Positions 8,272 to 18,665 of a stretch of 57,379 bases of DNA are shown here, piece by piece. Under the pieces are notes generated by a model that was not told the DNA's origin, did no database searches, and saw only the letters and a program-made list of their open reading frames with translations. Source of the stretch: Tepidimonas aquatica (GTDB lineage Bacteria; Pseudomonadota; Gammaproteobacteria; Burkholderiales; Burkholderiaceae_C); contig NZ_VJNA01000017.1 in assembly GCF_007556585.1 (NCBI RefSeq), positions 1 through 57,379 of the forward strand, in the 5' to 3' direction. The position numbers and the translations under genes were made by a program. Position 1 is the stretch's first letter; each line of letters begins with the position of its first letter.

Positions 8272-9351
8272 ATGCCACCCACGCTGAAACTTCAACAGGC
8301 CTTGCCGTGGCTGGCCCTGGCGCTGGCCACGTGGTGGCTGGTGGGGCGGCTGGCGCCGGTGCTGTTTCCGCTGCTGCTGGCGCTGGTGCTGGCCTACGTG
8401 CTGGCGCCGCTGGTGCAGTGGCTGCACGCGCGCCGCGTGCCGCGTTGGTTGGGGGCGGGGTTGGCCCTTGCGCTGGTGTGCACGTTGCTGCTGGCGCTGG
8501 TGCTGATCATCGTACCGGTCATCGTCAAACAGTGGCCGCTGTTGCGCGAGCAGATCCCGGCGCTGCTGGAACGCCTCAACGCCTGGCTGGTGCCGCATGC
8601 GCGGCGGCTCGGGCTGGACATCGCGGTCGACGTCGACGGCGTGCGCCAGCTGCTGCGCAGCCTGCTCAGCGGCCACGAGGAGCAGGTGCTGGCGCACCTG
8701 CTGTCGTCGTTGCGCATTGGCGGCAGCCTGCTGGTGGCAGTGCTGGGCAACGCGGTGTTGATGCCGGTGGTGGCCTACTACCTGCTGCTGGACTGGCCGG
8801 CGTTGGGTGCGCGTGTGCAGGCGCTGGTGCCGCCACGCTGGCGCGCGGCGCTGGGCAGCTGGTGGGCCGAGACCGACGCGGTGCTGGGGCAGTATCTGCG
8901 CGGGCAGCTGCTGGTGATGGGGGCGCTGGCCGTGTACTACGCGGTGGCGTTGCGGCTGGTGGGGCTGGATCTGGCGTTGCCAGTGGGGGTGTTCACCGGG
9001 CTGGCGGTGTTTGTGCCGTACGTGGGCTTTGGCGTCGGCTTGGTGTTGGCGCTGCTGGCGGCGCTGCTGCAATTTGCCGACCCGTGGTCGGTGGCCGCGG
9101 TGGCGGCGGTGTATGGCGTCGGCCAGGTGCTGGAGAGCTTTGTACTCACCCCGCGCTGGGTGGGCGAACGCATCGGCCTGCACCCGGTGGCGGTGATCTT
9201 TGCGTTGATGGCGTTTGGGCACCTGTTCGGTTTTGTCGGCGTGTTGCTGGCGCTGCCGGCGTCGGCGGTGGCGCTGGTGGCGCTGCGGCGGCTGCAGGCG
9301 CTGTACCTCAGCAGCCCGCTGTTCGGCCCGCCGCCCGCGCGCGGGGAGTGA
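8272..9351 (+). CDS. AI-2E family transporter / PerM permease
   Basis: 359-residue polytopic membrane protein of the AI-2E (TqsA/PerM/YdiK) family. It has hydrophobic helices at about 10-30 and 33-50, the helical soluble insert [20 protein letters not shown] at about 80-130, and several C-terminal helices with [50 protein letters not shown], the family signature. Substrates vary (autoinducer-2 export, Na+/H+ exchange) and cannot be told here. In Burkholderiales it regularly sits between purM and hda, as here; hda starts 3 nt after its stop. Confidence 0.88.
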   Translation: MPPTLKLQQALPWLALALATWWLVGRLAPVLFPLLLALVLAYVLAPLVQWLHARRVPRWLGAGLALALVCTLLLALVLIIVPVIVKQWPLLREQIPALLERLNAWLVPHARRLGLDIAVDVDGVRQLLRSLLSGHEEQVLAHLLSSLRIGGSLLVAVLGNAVLMPVVAYYLLLDWPALGARVQALVPPRWRAALGSWWAETDAVLGQYLRGQLLVMGALAVYYAVALRLVGLDLALPVGVFTGLAVFVPYVGFGVGLVLALLAALLQFADPWSVAAVAAVYGVGQVLESFVLTPRWVGERIGLHPVAVIFALMAFGHLFGFVGVLLALPASAVALVALRRLQALYLSSPLFGPPPARGE

Positions 9352-9354
9352 GCC

Positions 9355-10062
9355 GTGCGCCAGTTGACGCTCGACCTGGGGCTGGCGCCGCTGCCCACGC
9401 TGCAAGCCTTTGTGCCCGATGGCAACGAAGCGGCCGTGGCGCTGCTGCGCCAGTGGCTGCAGCAGCGCCCGGCGGTGCCGCTGTACCTATGGGGGCCGCC
9501 GGCCAGCGGCAAGACGCACCTGCTGCGTGCCGCCGCACAGGCGCTGGCCGAGCAGGGGGAGTGCGCGGGCTGGCTGGACGCTGGCGGCACCCAACCACAG
9601 CCTTTCGACGAGCGCTGGGCTGCCATCGTGCTGGACGATGTGCACCGCTACGACCCGTTGCGGCAGGCGGCGGCGTTCAACTGGTTCGTCCATGCCCAGG
9701 CGCCCGACCGTGGCGCGCCGCGCCCGGTGCTGGCCGCGGGTGACGCGCCGCCGGCGCAACTGCCGTTGCGCGACGACCTGCGCAGCCGCCTGGCGTGGGG
9801 CCAGGTGCAGGCGCTGCAGCCGCTGCCGGAAGCCGCTTGCCGCGCGGTGCTGCAGCAGGCGGCCCACGCGCGCGGCTTCGCGCTGCCCCCCGAGGTGCTG
9901 GACTACGTGCTGACGCGGTTTGCGCGCGACCTGGGCAGCCTGATGGACCTGCTGCAGCGGCTGGATGCCTACGCGCTGCGCACCCAGCGGGCGGTGACGG
10001 TGCCGCTGCTGCGCGCCATGTTGGCCGACGACGCGCACGAACAGAGGGACACCCCACGATGA
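9355..10062 (+). CDS. hda: DnaA regulatory inactivator Hda
   Basis: 235-residue AAA+ protein related to DnaA domain III. With the beta clamp it stimulates DnaA-ATP hydrolysis after initiation of replication. The N-terminal clamp-binding motif QLTLDL (residues 3-8), Walker A GPPASGKTHLL, Walker B IVLDDVHRY and sensor RFARDLGSLMDLLQRLD are visible. The start is GTG at 9355, fixed by the clamp motif. The stop overlaps the start of the HAD gene (ATGA). Confidence 0.92.
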   Translation: MRQLTLDLGLAPLPTLQAFVPDGNEAAVALLRQWLQQRPAVPLYLWGPPASGKTHLLRAAAQALAEQGECAGWLDAGGTQPQPFDERWAAIVLDDVHRYDPLRQAAAFNWFVHAQAPDRGAPRPVLAAGDAPPAQLPLRDDLRSRLAWGQVQALQPLPEAACRAVLQQAAHARGFALPPEVLDYVLTRFARDLGSLMDLLQRLDAYALRTQRAVTVPLLRAMLADDAHEQRDTPR

Positions 10063-10784
10063 CGATGCTGCATGCGCCAGCCCCCGCCCCGCACGACGCC
10101 GCCGGGCGTGTGCCGGTGGCGCTGTTCGACCTGGACCACACGCTGCTGCCGCTGGACTCGGACTACGAGTGGGGGGTGTTCACCACCCGCATCGGTTGGA
10201 CCGACCCGGTGGCGTTTGCACGCCGCAACGACGCCTTTTTTGCCGACTACCAGGCGGGCCGCCTGGACGTGCATGCTTACGTGGCGTTTGCCACCGAGGC
10301 GATCCGCCGTGCCGGCCCGCAGGCCGCGGCGGCGGCGCATGCGCGCTTTATGGCCGAAGTCATCGAGCCTGTGCTGCGCCCCGAGGCGCGCGCGCTGGTG
10401 GCGGCACACCGCGCGCGCGGCGAGCGCGTGGCCATTGTCACCGCCACCAACGAATTCGTCACTGCCCCGATCGCGCGCGCCCTCGGCGTGGACGAGCTGA
10501 TCGCCGTGCGGCTGCAGCGCGACGCCAGCGGCTGGATCACCGGACGCATCGACGGCGTGCCGTCGTTTCGTGAAGGCAAGGTGCAGCGCGTGCAGGCGTG
10601 GCTGCAGCAGCAGGGCCTGTCGCGCGAGCAGGCGCACCTGACGTTTTATTCCGACTCGACCAACGACCTGCCGCTGCTGCAGTACGCCGACGTGCCCGTG
10701 GCCACCAACCCCAGTGCGGCGCTGCGCACGCTGGCGCGCCAGCGCGGTTGGCGTATCCTCGATCTGTTCGAGCCCAAGCCATGA
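10059..10784 (+). CDS. HAD superfamily subfamily IB phosphatase
   Basis: 241 residues with HAD motif I FDLDHTLL (nucleophile D24, acid/base D26), motif II TATNEF, and motif III/IV SDSTNDLPLL. The family includes SerB-like and CicA-like phosphatases. Its place between hda and pcnB is conserved in betaproteobacteria, but the substrate is not established. Overlaps both neighbours by ATGA, indicating translational coupling in the hda-HAD-pcnB-folK operon. Confidence 0.88.
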   Translation: MTMLHAPAPAPHDAAGRVPVALFDLDHTLLPLDSDYEWGVFTTRIGWTDPVAFARRNDAFFADYQAGRLDVHAYVAFATEAIRRAGPQAAAAAHARFMAEVIEPVLRPEARALVAAHRARGERVAIVTATNEFVTAPIARALGVDELIAVRLQRDASGWITGRIDGVPSFREGKVQRVQAWLQQQGLSREQAHLTFYSDSTNDLPLLQYADVPVATNPSAALRTLARQRGWRILDLFEPKP

Positions 10785-12403
10785 TCAAAAAACTGATCGA
10801 CAAACTGCTGGACAAAACCGTGCGCACCACGCTGCGCCGCCCCCGGTGGGGCAAGCGCGAGGACGTGCCGGCAACGGTGCACGGCATCGACCCCTCCCTG
10901 GTCGACGGACGTGCCATCGACGTTGTGCACACGCTCAAGCGCGCTGGCTACGAGGCCTACATCGTGGGCGGCGCGGTGCGCGACCTGCTGCTGGGCCTGC
11001 GGCCCAAGGATTTCGACGTGGCCACCAACGCCACGCCTGAGCAGGTCAAGGCGCTGTTTCGGCGCGCGTTCATCATCGGGCGGCGCTTTCGCATCGTGCA
11101 CGTGGTGTTTGGGCGCGGACGTGAGCACGAGGTCATCGAGGTGTCGACCTTTCGCGCCTATCTCGACCCCAGCCAGGCCGAGCCGGTGGTGGGCGACGAG
11201 CGCAGCAAGCGCGCGCTGGCTGGCGTGGCGCTGGCGGTGGACGCCAGCGGCCGCGTGCTGCGCGACAACGTCTGGGGTCCGATCGAGCAAGACGCCGCGC
11301 GGCGCGACTTCACCATCAACGCCATGTACTATGACCCGGAAACGCAGACCGTGGTCGACTTCCACCACGGCATCCGCGACGCGCGCAAGCGCGTCATCCG
11401 CATGATCGGCGACCCGGCCACGCGTTATCGCGAGGACCCGGTGCGCATCATCCGCGCGGTGCGCTTCGAGGCCAAATTGAGCCGCCTGGGCTTCAAGCTG
11501 GACGCCAAGACGCGCGCGCCGATGGCGGCCCACCTGCACCTGCTGGCCGACGTGCCACCGAGCCGGCTGTTCGACGAAATGCTCAAGTTGCTGCAGACCG
11601 GACACGCCATCGCCAGCGTCGAAGCGCTGCGTGCCAACGGCCTGGCGCGCGGCATCTACCCGCTGCTGGACGTGGTGGTGGAGCGCGCCGACGAGCCGTT
11701 TGTGCGCGCGGCGCTGCTGGACACCGACCGCCGCGTGGCCGAGGGCAAGCCCGTGGCACCGAGCTTTTTGCTGGCTTGCGTGCTGTGGCAGGACGTGCGT
11801 GCGGTGTGGCAGCGCCGGGTGCAGGCGGGCACGCCCACCTTCCCGGCGCTGGCCGAAGCGGTGGACGAGGTGTTCGAAGCGCGCATCGGCGACGTGTCGG
11901 GCCGCGGCAAGCTGGGCGCCGACATGCGCGAGATCTGGATGATGCAGCCGCGCTTTGACAAGCGCACCGGGCAGTCGCCGTTTACGCTGGTGGAAGCGCC
12001 GCGCTTTCGGGCCGGGTTCGACTTTTTGCGCCTGCGCGCGCAGGTGGGCGAAGTCGAGGAGGAGCTGGCCCACTGGTGGGAGACGTTTAGCCAGGCCAGC
12101 GAGCCGGTGCGGCGCGACATGATCGAAGCGGTGCGGCTGGAGCAGCAGCGCGCCCAGCGCGGTGGCAAGGGTGCGCGGACGCGGCGCGCGCGCGCCGACG
12201 ACACCGCACCCCCTGCGGTGCCCGCCGCGCCGGCGACCGAGGCGCCGCCGCCCGCCGGCGAGGACGCACAGGCCAGCGACGGCGAGGACGCACAGGCCAG
12301 CGACGGCGCCCCGGCGCGCAAGCGCCGGCGCCGCCGCCGCAAGCCCGCTGGCGGCGGCCAAGGGGACGGCGCCGCGCCCGGCGCCGCCACACCCGATGCG
12401 TGA
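10781..12403 (+). CDS. pcnB: Poly(A) polymerase I
   Basis: 540-residue nucleotidyltransferase that adds 3-prime A tails promoting RNA decay. The core shows IVGGAVRDLLLGLRPKDFDV (GG at 63-64, DFD at 77-79), RRDFTINAMYYD, and RYREDPVRIIRAVRFEAKL. This fits PcnB rather than a CCA-adding enzyme, supported by the long basic C-terminal tail (about 450-540) ending in an arginine/lysine run typical of RNA binding. The tail contains an exact tandem repeat of eight codons. The start ATG overlaps the HAD stop. Confidence 0.94.
   Translation: MIKKLIDKLLDKTVRTTLRRPRWGKREDVPATVHGIDPSLVDGRAIDVVHTLKRAGYEAYIVGGAVRDLLLGLRPKDFDVATNATPEQVKALFRRAFIIGRRFRIVHVVFGRGREHEVIEVSTFRAYLDPSQAEPVVGDERSKRALAGVALAVDASGRVLRDNVWGPIEQDAARRDFTINAMYYDPETQTVVDFHHGIRDARKRVIRMIGDPATRYREDPVRIIRAVRFEAKLSRLGFKLDAKTRAPMAAHLHLLADVPPSRLFDEMLKLLQTGHAIASVEALRANGLARGIYPLLDVVVERADEPFVRAALLDTDRRVAEGKPVAPSFLLACVLWQDVRAVWQRRVQAGTPTFPALAEAVDEVFEARIGDVSGRGKLGADMREIWMMQPRFDKRTGQSPFTLVEAPRFRAGFDFLRLRAQVGEVEEELAHWWETFSQASEPVRRDMIEAVRLEQQRAQRGGKGARTRRARADDTAPPAVPAAPATEAPPPAGEDAQASDGEDAQASDGAPARKRRRRRRKPAGGGQGDGAAPGAATPDA
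12257..12304 (+). repeat. Exact 24-bp tandem duplication inside pcnB
   Basis: Two identical 24-nt units (12257-12280 and 12281-12304) encode GEDAQASD twice in the low-complexity C-terminal tail of poly(A) polymerase. The perfect nucleotide identity points to a recent slippage duplication that keeps frame. Confidence 0.9.
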
Positions 12404-12863
12404 CGCGGTGGTGGCCTACGTGGGCCTGGGGGCCAACCTGGGCGATGCGGCGGCGCGGTTGCGCACGGCGCTGGGTTGGCTCGACGAGCTGCCGCAGACC
12501 CGTTGCGTGGCGGCTTCGGGGTTGTGGCGCAGCGCGCCGGTGGACGCCGACGGCCCCGACTACTGCAACGCCGTGGCGGCGCTGCGCACGCACCTGACGG
12601 CGCCGGCGCTGCTGCAAGCGTTGCAGGCGCTGGAGGCGCGTGCGGGCCGCCAACGACCGTACCGCAACGCCCCGCGCACGCTGGACCTGGACCTGCTGCT
12701 GTACGGCGGCGCGCGCATCGCGTCGCCGTGGCTGACGGTGCCGCACCCGCGTCTGGCGCAGCGCGCGTTTGTGCTCGTGCCCCTGCGCGAGGTGGCCCCG
12801 CACCTGGTCGATGCCGCCGCGCTGGACGCGGTGGCCGGGCAGGCCATCCGCCCTTGGGGATGA
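12396..12863 (+). CDS. folK: 2-amino-4-hydroxy-6-hydroxymethyldihydropteridine pyrophosphokinase
   Basis: 155 residues. HPPK transfers pyrophosphate from ATP to the pterin in folate synthesis. Motifs AYVGLGANLGD at the N-terminus, RTLDLDLLLYG and VPHPRLAQRAFVLVPL are diagnostic. The start at 12396 lies 8 nt inside the end of pcnB in another frame, so translation is probably coupled. Last gene of the perM-hda-HAD-pcnB-folK run. Confidence 0.95.
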   Translation: MRDAVVAYVGLGANLGDAAARLRTALGWLDELPQTRCVAASGLWRSAPVDADGPDYCNAVAALRTHLTAPALLQALQALEARAGRQRPYRNAPRTLDLDLLLYGGARIASPWLTVPHPRLAQRAFVLVPLREVAPHLVDAAALDAVAGQAIRPWG

Positions 12864-12885
12864 CCCAACGCTTGACCGCCAGGGC

Positions 12886-13518
12886 TCAGGGCGCCAGGCG
12901 CTCGCGAATCCACTGGCCGTCGTGCCACCGGTAGCGCAGCCGGTCGTGCAGCCGACTCTTGCGTCCTTGCCAGAACTCCCAACGGTCGGGCTTGAGCCGG
13001 TAGCCCCCCCAGTGCGGCGGGCGCGGCGGGTTCATCAGAAATTGCGCCGCGTACTTGGCGGCGTTGGCCACCAGCACCGCGCGGCTGTCGATCACCTCGC
13101 TTTGCGGGCTGGCCCACGCGCCAATGCGGTGGTCCAGCGGCCGGCTGGCGAAGTAGGTGTCGCTTTCTTCGGCGCTGACGGGTTCGGCCACCCCCTCGAT
13201 GCGCACCACGCGCTCCAGCTCCACCCAGTGGAACTGCAACGCGGCGTAGGGGTTGCCGGCCAGCTCGCGCCCCTTGCGGCTGTGGTAGTTGGTGTACCAG
13301 ACGATGCCGCGCTCGTCGTAGCCCTTGATCAGCACCACGCGCGTGCTGGGCCGCAGGTCGCTGCCCACAGTGGCCAGCGTCATCGCGTTGGGTTCGGGCA
13401 GTTCGGCGCGGATCGCCTCCTGCAGCCACTGGTCGAACTGGCGCAGCGGGTCGGGGTGCGACGCTTCCTCGCTCAGCTCGGCCTTTTCATAACTTTTGCG
13501 CAACGCGGCGATGTCCAT
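12886..13518 (-). CDS. pdxH: Pyridoxamine 5-prime-phosphate oxidase
   Basis: 210-residue FMN enzyme converting pyridoxine or pyridoxamine phosphate to pyridoxal phosphate. Seen: [56 protein letters not shown], and the C-terminal [10 protein letters not shown]...WIRERLAP. The start at 13518 matches the family N-terminus; upstream sequence is the divergent yceD promoter. A GATACT -10-like box lies 7 nt before ATG. pdxJ, also for PLP, is at 30054 in this window. Confidence 0.96.
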   Translation of the reverse strand: MDIAALRKSYEKAELSEEASHPDPLRQFDQWLQEAIRAELPEPNAMTLATVGSDLRPSTRVVLIKGYDERGIVWYTNYHSRKGRELAGNPYAALQFHWVELERVVRIEGVAEPVSAEESDTYFASRPLDHRIGAWASPQSEVIDSRAVLVANAAKYAAQFLMNPPRPPHWGGYRLKPDRWEFWQGRKSRLHDRLRYRWHDGQWIRERLAP

Positions 13519-13525
13519 GCGGGCA

Positions 13526-13553
13526 AGTATCGCACGCGCCGCCAGGGGATAAT
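13526..13553. promoter_or_regulatory. Divergent -10 boxes for pdxH and yceD
   Basis: Minus-strand GATACT (13531-13526) and plus-strand GATAAT (13548-13553) each end exactly 7 nt before the respective ATG (13518 and 13561). If used, both mRNAs start at or next to the start codon. No ribosome binding site is visible in either short gap, consistent with leaderless initiation. Confidence 0.4.
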
Positions 13554-13560
13554 GCGTAGC

Positions 13561-14190
13561 ATGCACGACACCGCCCTGCACGATTGGATCGACCTTGATA
13601 CGCTGGCGCGCAGCGGCCAGTGGCTCGAGGGGCGGCAGCCCATCGACCGCCTGGCGCGCGTGCGCGCCGAGGCGCCTGAGCTCGACGCGCGTGACCACGC
13701 CGGCGTGGCCTGGCGCGTCTGGGCGGAGTGGCGCGAGCCGCCCGTGGCGGTGGCCGCCGCACTGCGTGCGCTGGGTGGCGCGCCGGCGGCACGGCAGCTG
13801 TGGCTGCGGCTGCAGATCCACGGCGCGGTGCCGTTGGTGTGCCAGCGTTGCCTGGAGCCGTACTGGCAGCCGCTCGAGGTGGATCGGTGGTTTCGGTTCG
13901 TCGCTGACGAAGCCACCGCCGAGGCCGAGGACGAGCACTGCGAGGAAGACCTGCTGGTGCGCAGTGGCCCACGCTTCGACCTGCGGGGCCTGATCGAAGA
14001 CGAGCTGCTGCTGGCGGCGCCGTTGGTGCCGCACCACCTGCAGTGCCCCACACCGTTGCCGTTGGCGGCGGGCGACCGCTTGGGCGCCGTGGACCGCCTG
14101 CCCGATGCCGAAGTCGGCGACGATGTGGCCGCCGGGCCGCGCCAACCGCTTGCGGTGCTGGCCAGCTTGCGCAAAGGCGGCAGGCTATAA
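13561..14190 (+). CDS. yceD: YceD/DUF177 family 23S rRNA accumulation protein
   Basis: 209 residues with [23 protein letters not shown] and the acidic [11 protein letters not shown]...[21 protein letters not shown] core of the YceD (DUF177) family, always encoded just before rpmF. E. coli YceD is linked to 23S rRNA accumulation and 50S assembly; its mechanism is not settled. ATG 13561 is preferred over an in-frame ATG at 13552 because the latter overlaps the -10 box. Confidence 0.88.
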   Translation: MHDTALHDWIDLDTLARSGQWLEGRQPIDRLARVRAEAPELDARDHAGVAWRVWAEWREPPVAVAAALRALGGAPAARQLWLRLQIHGAVPLVCQRCLEPYWQPLEVDRWFRFVADEATAEAEDEHCEEDLLVRSGPRFDLRGLIEDELLLAAPLVPHHLQCPTPLPLAAGDRLGAVDRLPDAEVGDDVAAGPRQPLAVLASLRKGGRL

Positions 14191-14191
14191 T
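14186..14191 (+). promoter_or_regulatory. Internal promoter -10 before rpmF
   Basis: A consensus TATAAT overlaps the yceD stop codon and ends 43 nt before the rpmF ATG. No good -35 is seen at 16-18 nt. It would allow rpmF and the plsX-fab genes to be expressed apart from yceD, as internal promoters do in the comparable E. coli cluster. Confidence 0.5.
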
Positions 14192-14234
14192 ATGAAGTTT
14201 CGTTGTCAGCCCCACCCACGGTAAGGATTCGATC

Positions 14235-14417
14235 ATGGCCGTTCAGCAAAACAAGAAGTCGCCCTCCAAGCGCGGCATGCACCGCTCGCACCAGGCGTTG
14301 TCGGTGCCCGGCATCGCGGTGGAGCCCACCACGGGCGAAGTGCACCTGCGCCACCACATCAGCCCCAACGGTTTTTACCGTGGCCGTCAGGTCATCAAGT
14401 CCAAGGCTTCGGCCTGA
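14235..14417 (+). CDS. rpmF: 50S ribosomal protein L32
   Basis: 60 residues beginning [19 protein letters not shown], the L32 signature, followed by [15 protein letters not shown]. This form lacks the zinc-binding cysteine pairs found in some L32 proteins, normal for this group. A ribosome binding site AAGGA is 10 nt upstream. Cotranscribed with yceD and plsX, linking ribosome and lipid synthesis. Confidence 0.98.
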   Translation: MAVQQNKKSPSKRGMHRSHQALSVPGIAVEPTTGEVHLRHHISPNGFYRGRQVIKSKASA

Positions 14418-14471
14418 TCACCCGCCTGGGCGGGTCGGCGGCGGTGCCGCATCCGCCTCTTGCGCGCAAAC

Positions 14472-15509
14472 GTGGTGCGTATCGCCGTCGATTGCATGGG
14501 GGGCGACCACGGCCCGGCGGTGACGCTGCCGGCCTGTCGAGCGTTCCTGCAAAGCCACCCGCACGCTCACCTCTTGCTGGTGGGGTTGCCTGACGCCCTG
14601 CGGGAGGTTGCAGGGTGGGTCGACGGTCGTTGCTCGGTGGTGCCGGCCACCGAGGTCGTCGCCATGGACGACCCGGTGGAAGTGGCCCTGCGACGCAAGA
14701 AAGACTCATCGATGCGTGTGGCCATCACGCTGGTGCGTGACGGCCAAGCCGACGCCGCCGTGTCGGCCGGCAACACGGGCGCGCTGATGGCCATCGCGCG
14801 CTACGTGCTCAAGACGCTGGACGGCATTGACCGCCCCGCCATTGCCACCCAGATTCCCAACGCCCGCGGCGGCGCCACGACGATGCTGGACCTGGGCGCC
14901 AACGTCGACTGCAGCGCCGAACACTTGCTGCAGTTTGCCCTGATGGGCTCGGCGCTGGTGGCGGCCACCGGCGGGCGCGCGCAGCCCAGCGTCGGACTGC
15001 TCAACATCGGCGAAGAGGTCATCAAGGGCAACGACGTCATCAAGCGCGCCGGCCAGTTGTTGCGTGAGGCCGCCGCGCGGGGCGACCTCAACTTCCACGG
15101 CAACGTCGAAGGCAACGACATCTTCAAAGGCACCACCGACATCGTCGTGTGCGACGGCTTTGTCGGCAACGTCGCGCTCAAAGCCAGCGAAGGCTTGGCG
15201 TCGATGGTGGGGGGCTTTTTGCGCGAGGAATTCGAGCGCAACCTGTACACGCGCCTGGTGGCGTTGCTGGCCTTGCCGGTGCTGCGCGCGTTCAAGCGCC
15301 GGGTGGACCACCGGCGCTACAACGGCGCGGCGCTGCTGGGGCTGCGTGGCCTGGTGTTCAAGAGCCACGGTTCGGCCGACGCGCTGGCGTTCGAGCACGC
15401 GCTGGCGCGTGCGTATGATGCCGCCGGCGCGCAGTTGCTGCAGCGCGTGCAGGCGGGCATCGCCCACGCGGCGCCGCTGCTGGTCCCTGCGCCGGCGGCG
15501 GGCGACTGA
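14472..15509 (+). CDS. plsX: Phosphate acyltransferase PlsX
   Basis: 345 residues. PlsX makes acyl-phosphate from acyl-ACP for PlsY in phosphatidic acid synthesis. Motifs: [12 protein letters not shown] at the N-terminus, [26 protein letters not shown] and [16 protein letters not shown]. No ATG precedes the conserved start; GTG at 14472 (or 14475) is chosen by alignment to the usual N-terminus, with TTG 14460 as an alternative. No clear Shine-Dalgarno is present, so the start is uncertain by a few codons. Confidence 0.95.
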   Translation: MVRIAVDCMGGDHGPAVTLPACRAFLQSHPHAHLLLVGLPDALREVAGWVDGRCSVVPATEVVAMDDPVEVALRRKKDSSMRVAITLVRDGQADAAVSAGNTGALMAIARYVLKTLDGIDRPAIATQIPNARGGATTMLDLGANVDCSAEHLLQFALMGSALVAATGGRAQPSVGLLNIGEEVIKGNDVIKRAGQLLREAAARGDLNFHGNVEGNDIFKGTTDIVVCDGFVGNVALKASEGLASMVGGFLREEFERNLYTRLVALLALPVLRAFKRRVDHRRYNGAALLGLRGLVFKSHGSADALAFEHALARAYDAAGAQLLQRVQAGIAHAAPLLVPAPAAGD

Positions 15510-15544
15510 CGCGCCGCTTCGATCAACCCAACCGCGATGCACCG

Positions 15545-16564
15545 ATGACCCTGTACGCCCGCATCACCGGCACCGGCAGCCACCTGCCGGCGCGGCGCCT
15601 GACCAACGACGACATGGCCGCGCTGCTGGCGCAGCGGGGCTTACAGACCAGCGACGAGTGGATCGTCGAGCGCACCGGTATCCGCACACGCCACTTCGCG
15701 GCCGATGGCGAGATGGCCAGCGACCTGGCGCTGCAAGCCAGCCTGCAGGCGCTGGCCGCCGCCGGCCGACAGCCGCACGAGGTGGACCTGATCGTCGTGG
15801 CGACTTCCACGCCGGACATGGTGTTTCCCTCCACCGCCACCATCCTGCAGCGCAAGCTGCACGAGGCCGCGCAGGCGCAAGGCGGGCACGGGCCGATCGG
15901 TGCCGCGGCGTTCGACGTGCAGGCGGTGTGCACCGGCTTCATCTACGCGCTGACGGTGGCCGATGCGTTGATCCGCACCGGCACGGCGCGCTGCGCGCTG
16001 GTGGTGGGGGCGGAGGTGTTTTCGCGCATCCTCAACTTCGACGACCGCACCACCTGCGTGCTGTTCGGCGACGGCGCGGGCGCCGTGGTGCTGGAGGCCA
16101 CCGAACACGACGGCAGCGGCCCCGGCGTGCTGGCCACCGATATCCACGCCGACGGGCGCCACACCGGCATACTGTGTGTGCCGGGCACGGTCGCCGGCGG
16201 CCAGGTGCTGGGCGACCCGCTGCTGCGCATGGACGGGCAGGCGGTGTTCAAGCTCGCCGTCGGTGTGCTGGAAGAGACCGCCCGCACCACGTTGGCCAAG
16301 GCGGGCATGACGGAAACCGACCTCGATTGGCTGGTTCCGCATCAGGCCAACATCCGCATCATGCAAAGCACCGCGCGCAAGCTGAAGCTGCCGATGGAGC
16401 GTGTGGTCGTCACCGTGGACCAGCACGGCAACACCTCGGCGGCGTCGATCCCGCTGGCGTTGGACCACGCGGTGCGCGCCGGCCGCATCCAACCCGGCCA
16501 GCTGCTGATGCTGGAGGGTGTGGGCGGCGGCTTCACGTGGGGCTCGGCGCTGGTGCGCTACTGA
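15545..16564 (+). CDS. fabH: Beta-ketoacyl-ACP synthase III
   Basis: 339 residues. FabH condenses acetyl-CoA with malonyl-ACP to start fatty acid synthesis. The catalytic triad is visible as C129 (AVCTGF), H266 (VPHQANIRI) and N296 (HGNTSAAS). [15 protein letters not shown] at the C-terminus is typical. Gene order plsX-fabH-fabD-fabG-acpP-fabF is canonical. Confidence 0.97.
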   Translation: MTLYARITGTGSHLPARRLTNDDMAALLAQRGLQTSDEWIVERTGIRTRHFAADGEMASDLALQASLQALAAAGRQPHEVDLIVVATSTPDMVFPSTATILQRKLHEAAQAQGGHGPIGAAAFDVQAVCTGFIYALTVADALIRTGTARCALVVGAEVFSRILNFDDRTTCVLFGDGAGAVVLEATEHDGSGPGVLATDIHADGRHTGILCVPGTVAGGQVLGDPLLRMDGQAVFKLAVGVLEETARTTLAKAGMTETDLDWLVPHQANIRIMQSTARKLKLPMERVVVTVDQHGNTSAASIPLALDHAVRAGRIQPGQLLMLEGVGGGFTWGSALVRY

Positions 16565-16580
16565 GCAAGGAGTCGTTTCG

Positions 16581-17534
16581 ATGACCGCATTCGCGTTCGT
16601 TTTTCCTGGGCAAGGCTCGCAGTCGGTTGGCATGCTCGACGGCTGGGGCGGCCATCCGGTGGTGCGTGCCACGCTGGAGGAGGCGTCCGACGCGCTGGGC
16701 GAGGACATCGGCCGCCTGATCCACGAAGGGCCCAAGGAGGCGCTGGCCCTGACCACCAACACCCAGCCGGTGATGCTGGTGGCCGGGGTGGCCGCATGGC
16801 GCGTGTGGCAAGCCGAAGGTGGCGCCGACCCGATCGCCGTGGCCGGTCACTCGCTGGGCGAATACTCGGCGTTGGTGGCGGCCGGTGCGCTCAGCCTGAC
16901 GGATGCGGCGCCGCTGGTGCGGTTTCGGGCGCAGGCGATGCAGCAGGCGGTGCCGGTGGGGGCGGGTGCGATGGCGGCCATCCTTGGGCTCGACGCCGAG
17001 GCCGTGCGCGCCGGTTGCGCCGAAGCCCAGGCCAGCTTTGCGCCCGACAGCGGCGAGGTGGTCGAGGCGGTCAATTTCAACGACCCGGCGCAGACCGTGA
17101 TCGCCGGCTCCAAGGCCGCGGTGGCCAAGGCGTGCGAGGTGCTGAAGGCGCGTGGCGCCAAGCGGGCGCTGCCGCTGCCGGTGTCGGCGCCGTTTCATTC
17201 GAGCCTGATGCGCCCGGCTGCTGAGGCCCTGCGCGAGCGCCTGGCCACGGTGCCGCTGCAGGCGCCGCGCATCCCGGTGGTCAACAACATCGACGTGGCG
17301 GTCGAGACCGACCCGGCGCGCATCCGCGATGCGCTGGTGCGCCAGGCCGCCGGCCCGGTGCGTTGGGTCGAATGCGTGCAGGCGCTGCGCGCGCGCGGCG
17401 CGCAGGCCATCGTCGAATGCGGGCCGGGCAAGGTGCTGCTGGGGCTGACCAAGCGCATCGACCCGCAGGCGCAGGCGGCGGCGCTGTACGATCCGGCCAC
17501 GTTGACCGAAGTCAAGGCGCTGCTGGCCGCCTGA
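16581..17534 (+). CDS. fabD: Malonyl-CoA:ACP transacylase
   Basis: 317 residues. FabD loads malonyl groups on acyl carrier protein. It begins FAFVFPGQGSQSVGML, the nucleophile S91 is in GHSLGEYSAL, and the catalytic histidine is in VSAPFHSSLM. A good ribosome binding site AAGGAG sits 9 nt before ATG 16581. Normal length. Confidence 0.97.
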   Translation: MTAFAFVFPGQGSQSVGMLDGWGGHPVVRATLEEASDALGEDIGRLIHEGPKEALALTTNTQPVMLVAGVAAWRVWQAEGGADPIAVAGHSLGEYSALVAAGALSLTDAAPLVRFRAQAMQQAVPVGAGAMAAILGLDAEAVRAGCAEAQASFAPDSGEVVEAVNFNDPAQTVIAGSKAAVAKACEVLKARGAKRALPLPVSAPFHSSLMRPAAEALRERLATVPLQAPRIPVVNNIDVAVETDPARIRDALVRQAAGPVRWVECVQALRARGAQAIVECGPGKVLLGLTKRIDPQAQAAALYDPATLTEVKALLAA

Positions 17535-17580
17535 GGCCAGCAGCGCGTGCCACGGGCATTCAAACAGGGAAAACCTTGCC

Positions 17581-18658
<1,078 letters not shown>

Positions 18659-18665
18659 GCCTGCG

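Noticed and set aside
13519..14145. Upstream extension of pdxH antisense to yceD
   Set aside because: PdxH begins at 13518; the extension is opposite the conserved yceD gene.
14402..14459. Hairpin CCCGC-CTGG-GCGGG after rpmF as terminator
   Set aside because: Short stem without a T-tract, and plsX is normally cotranscribed with rpmF.
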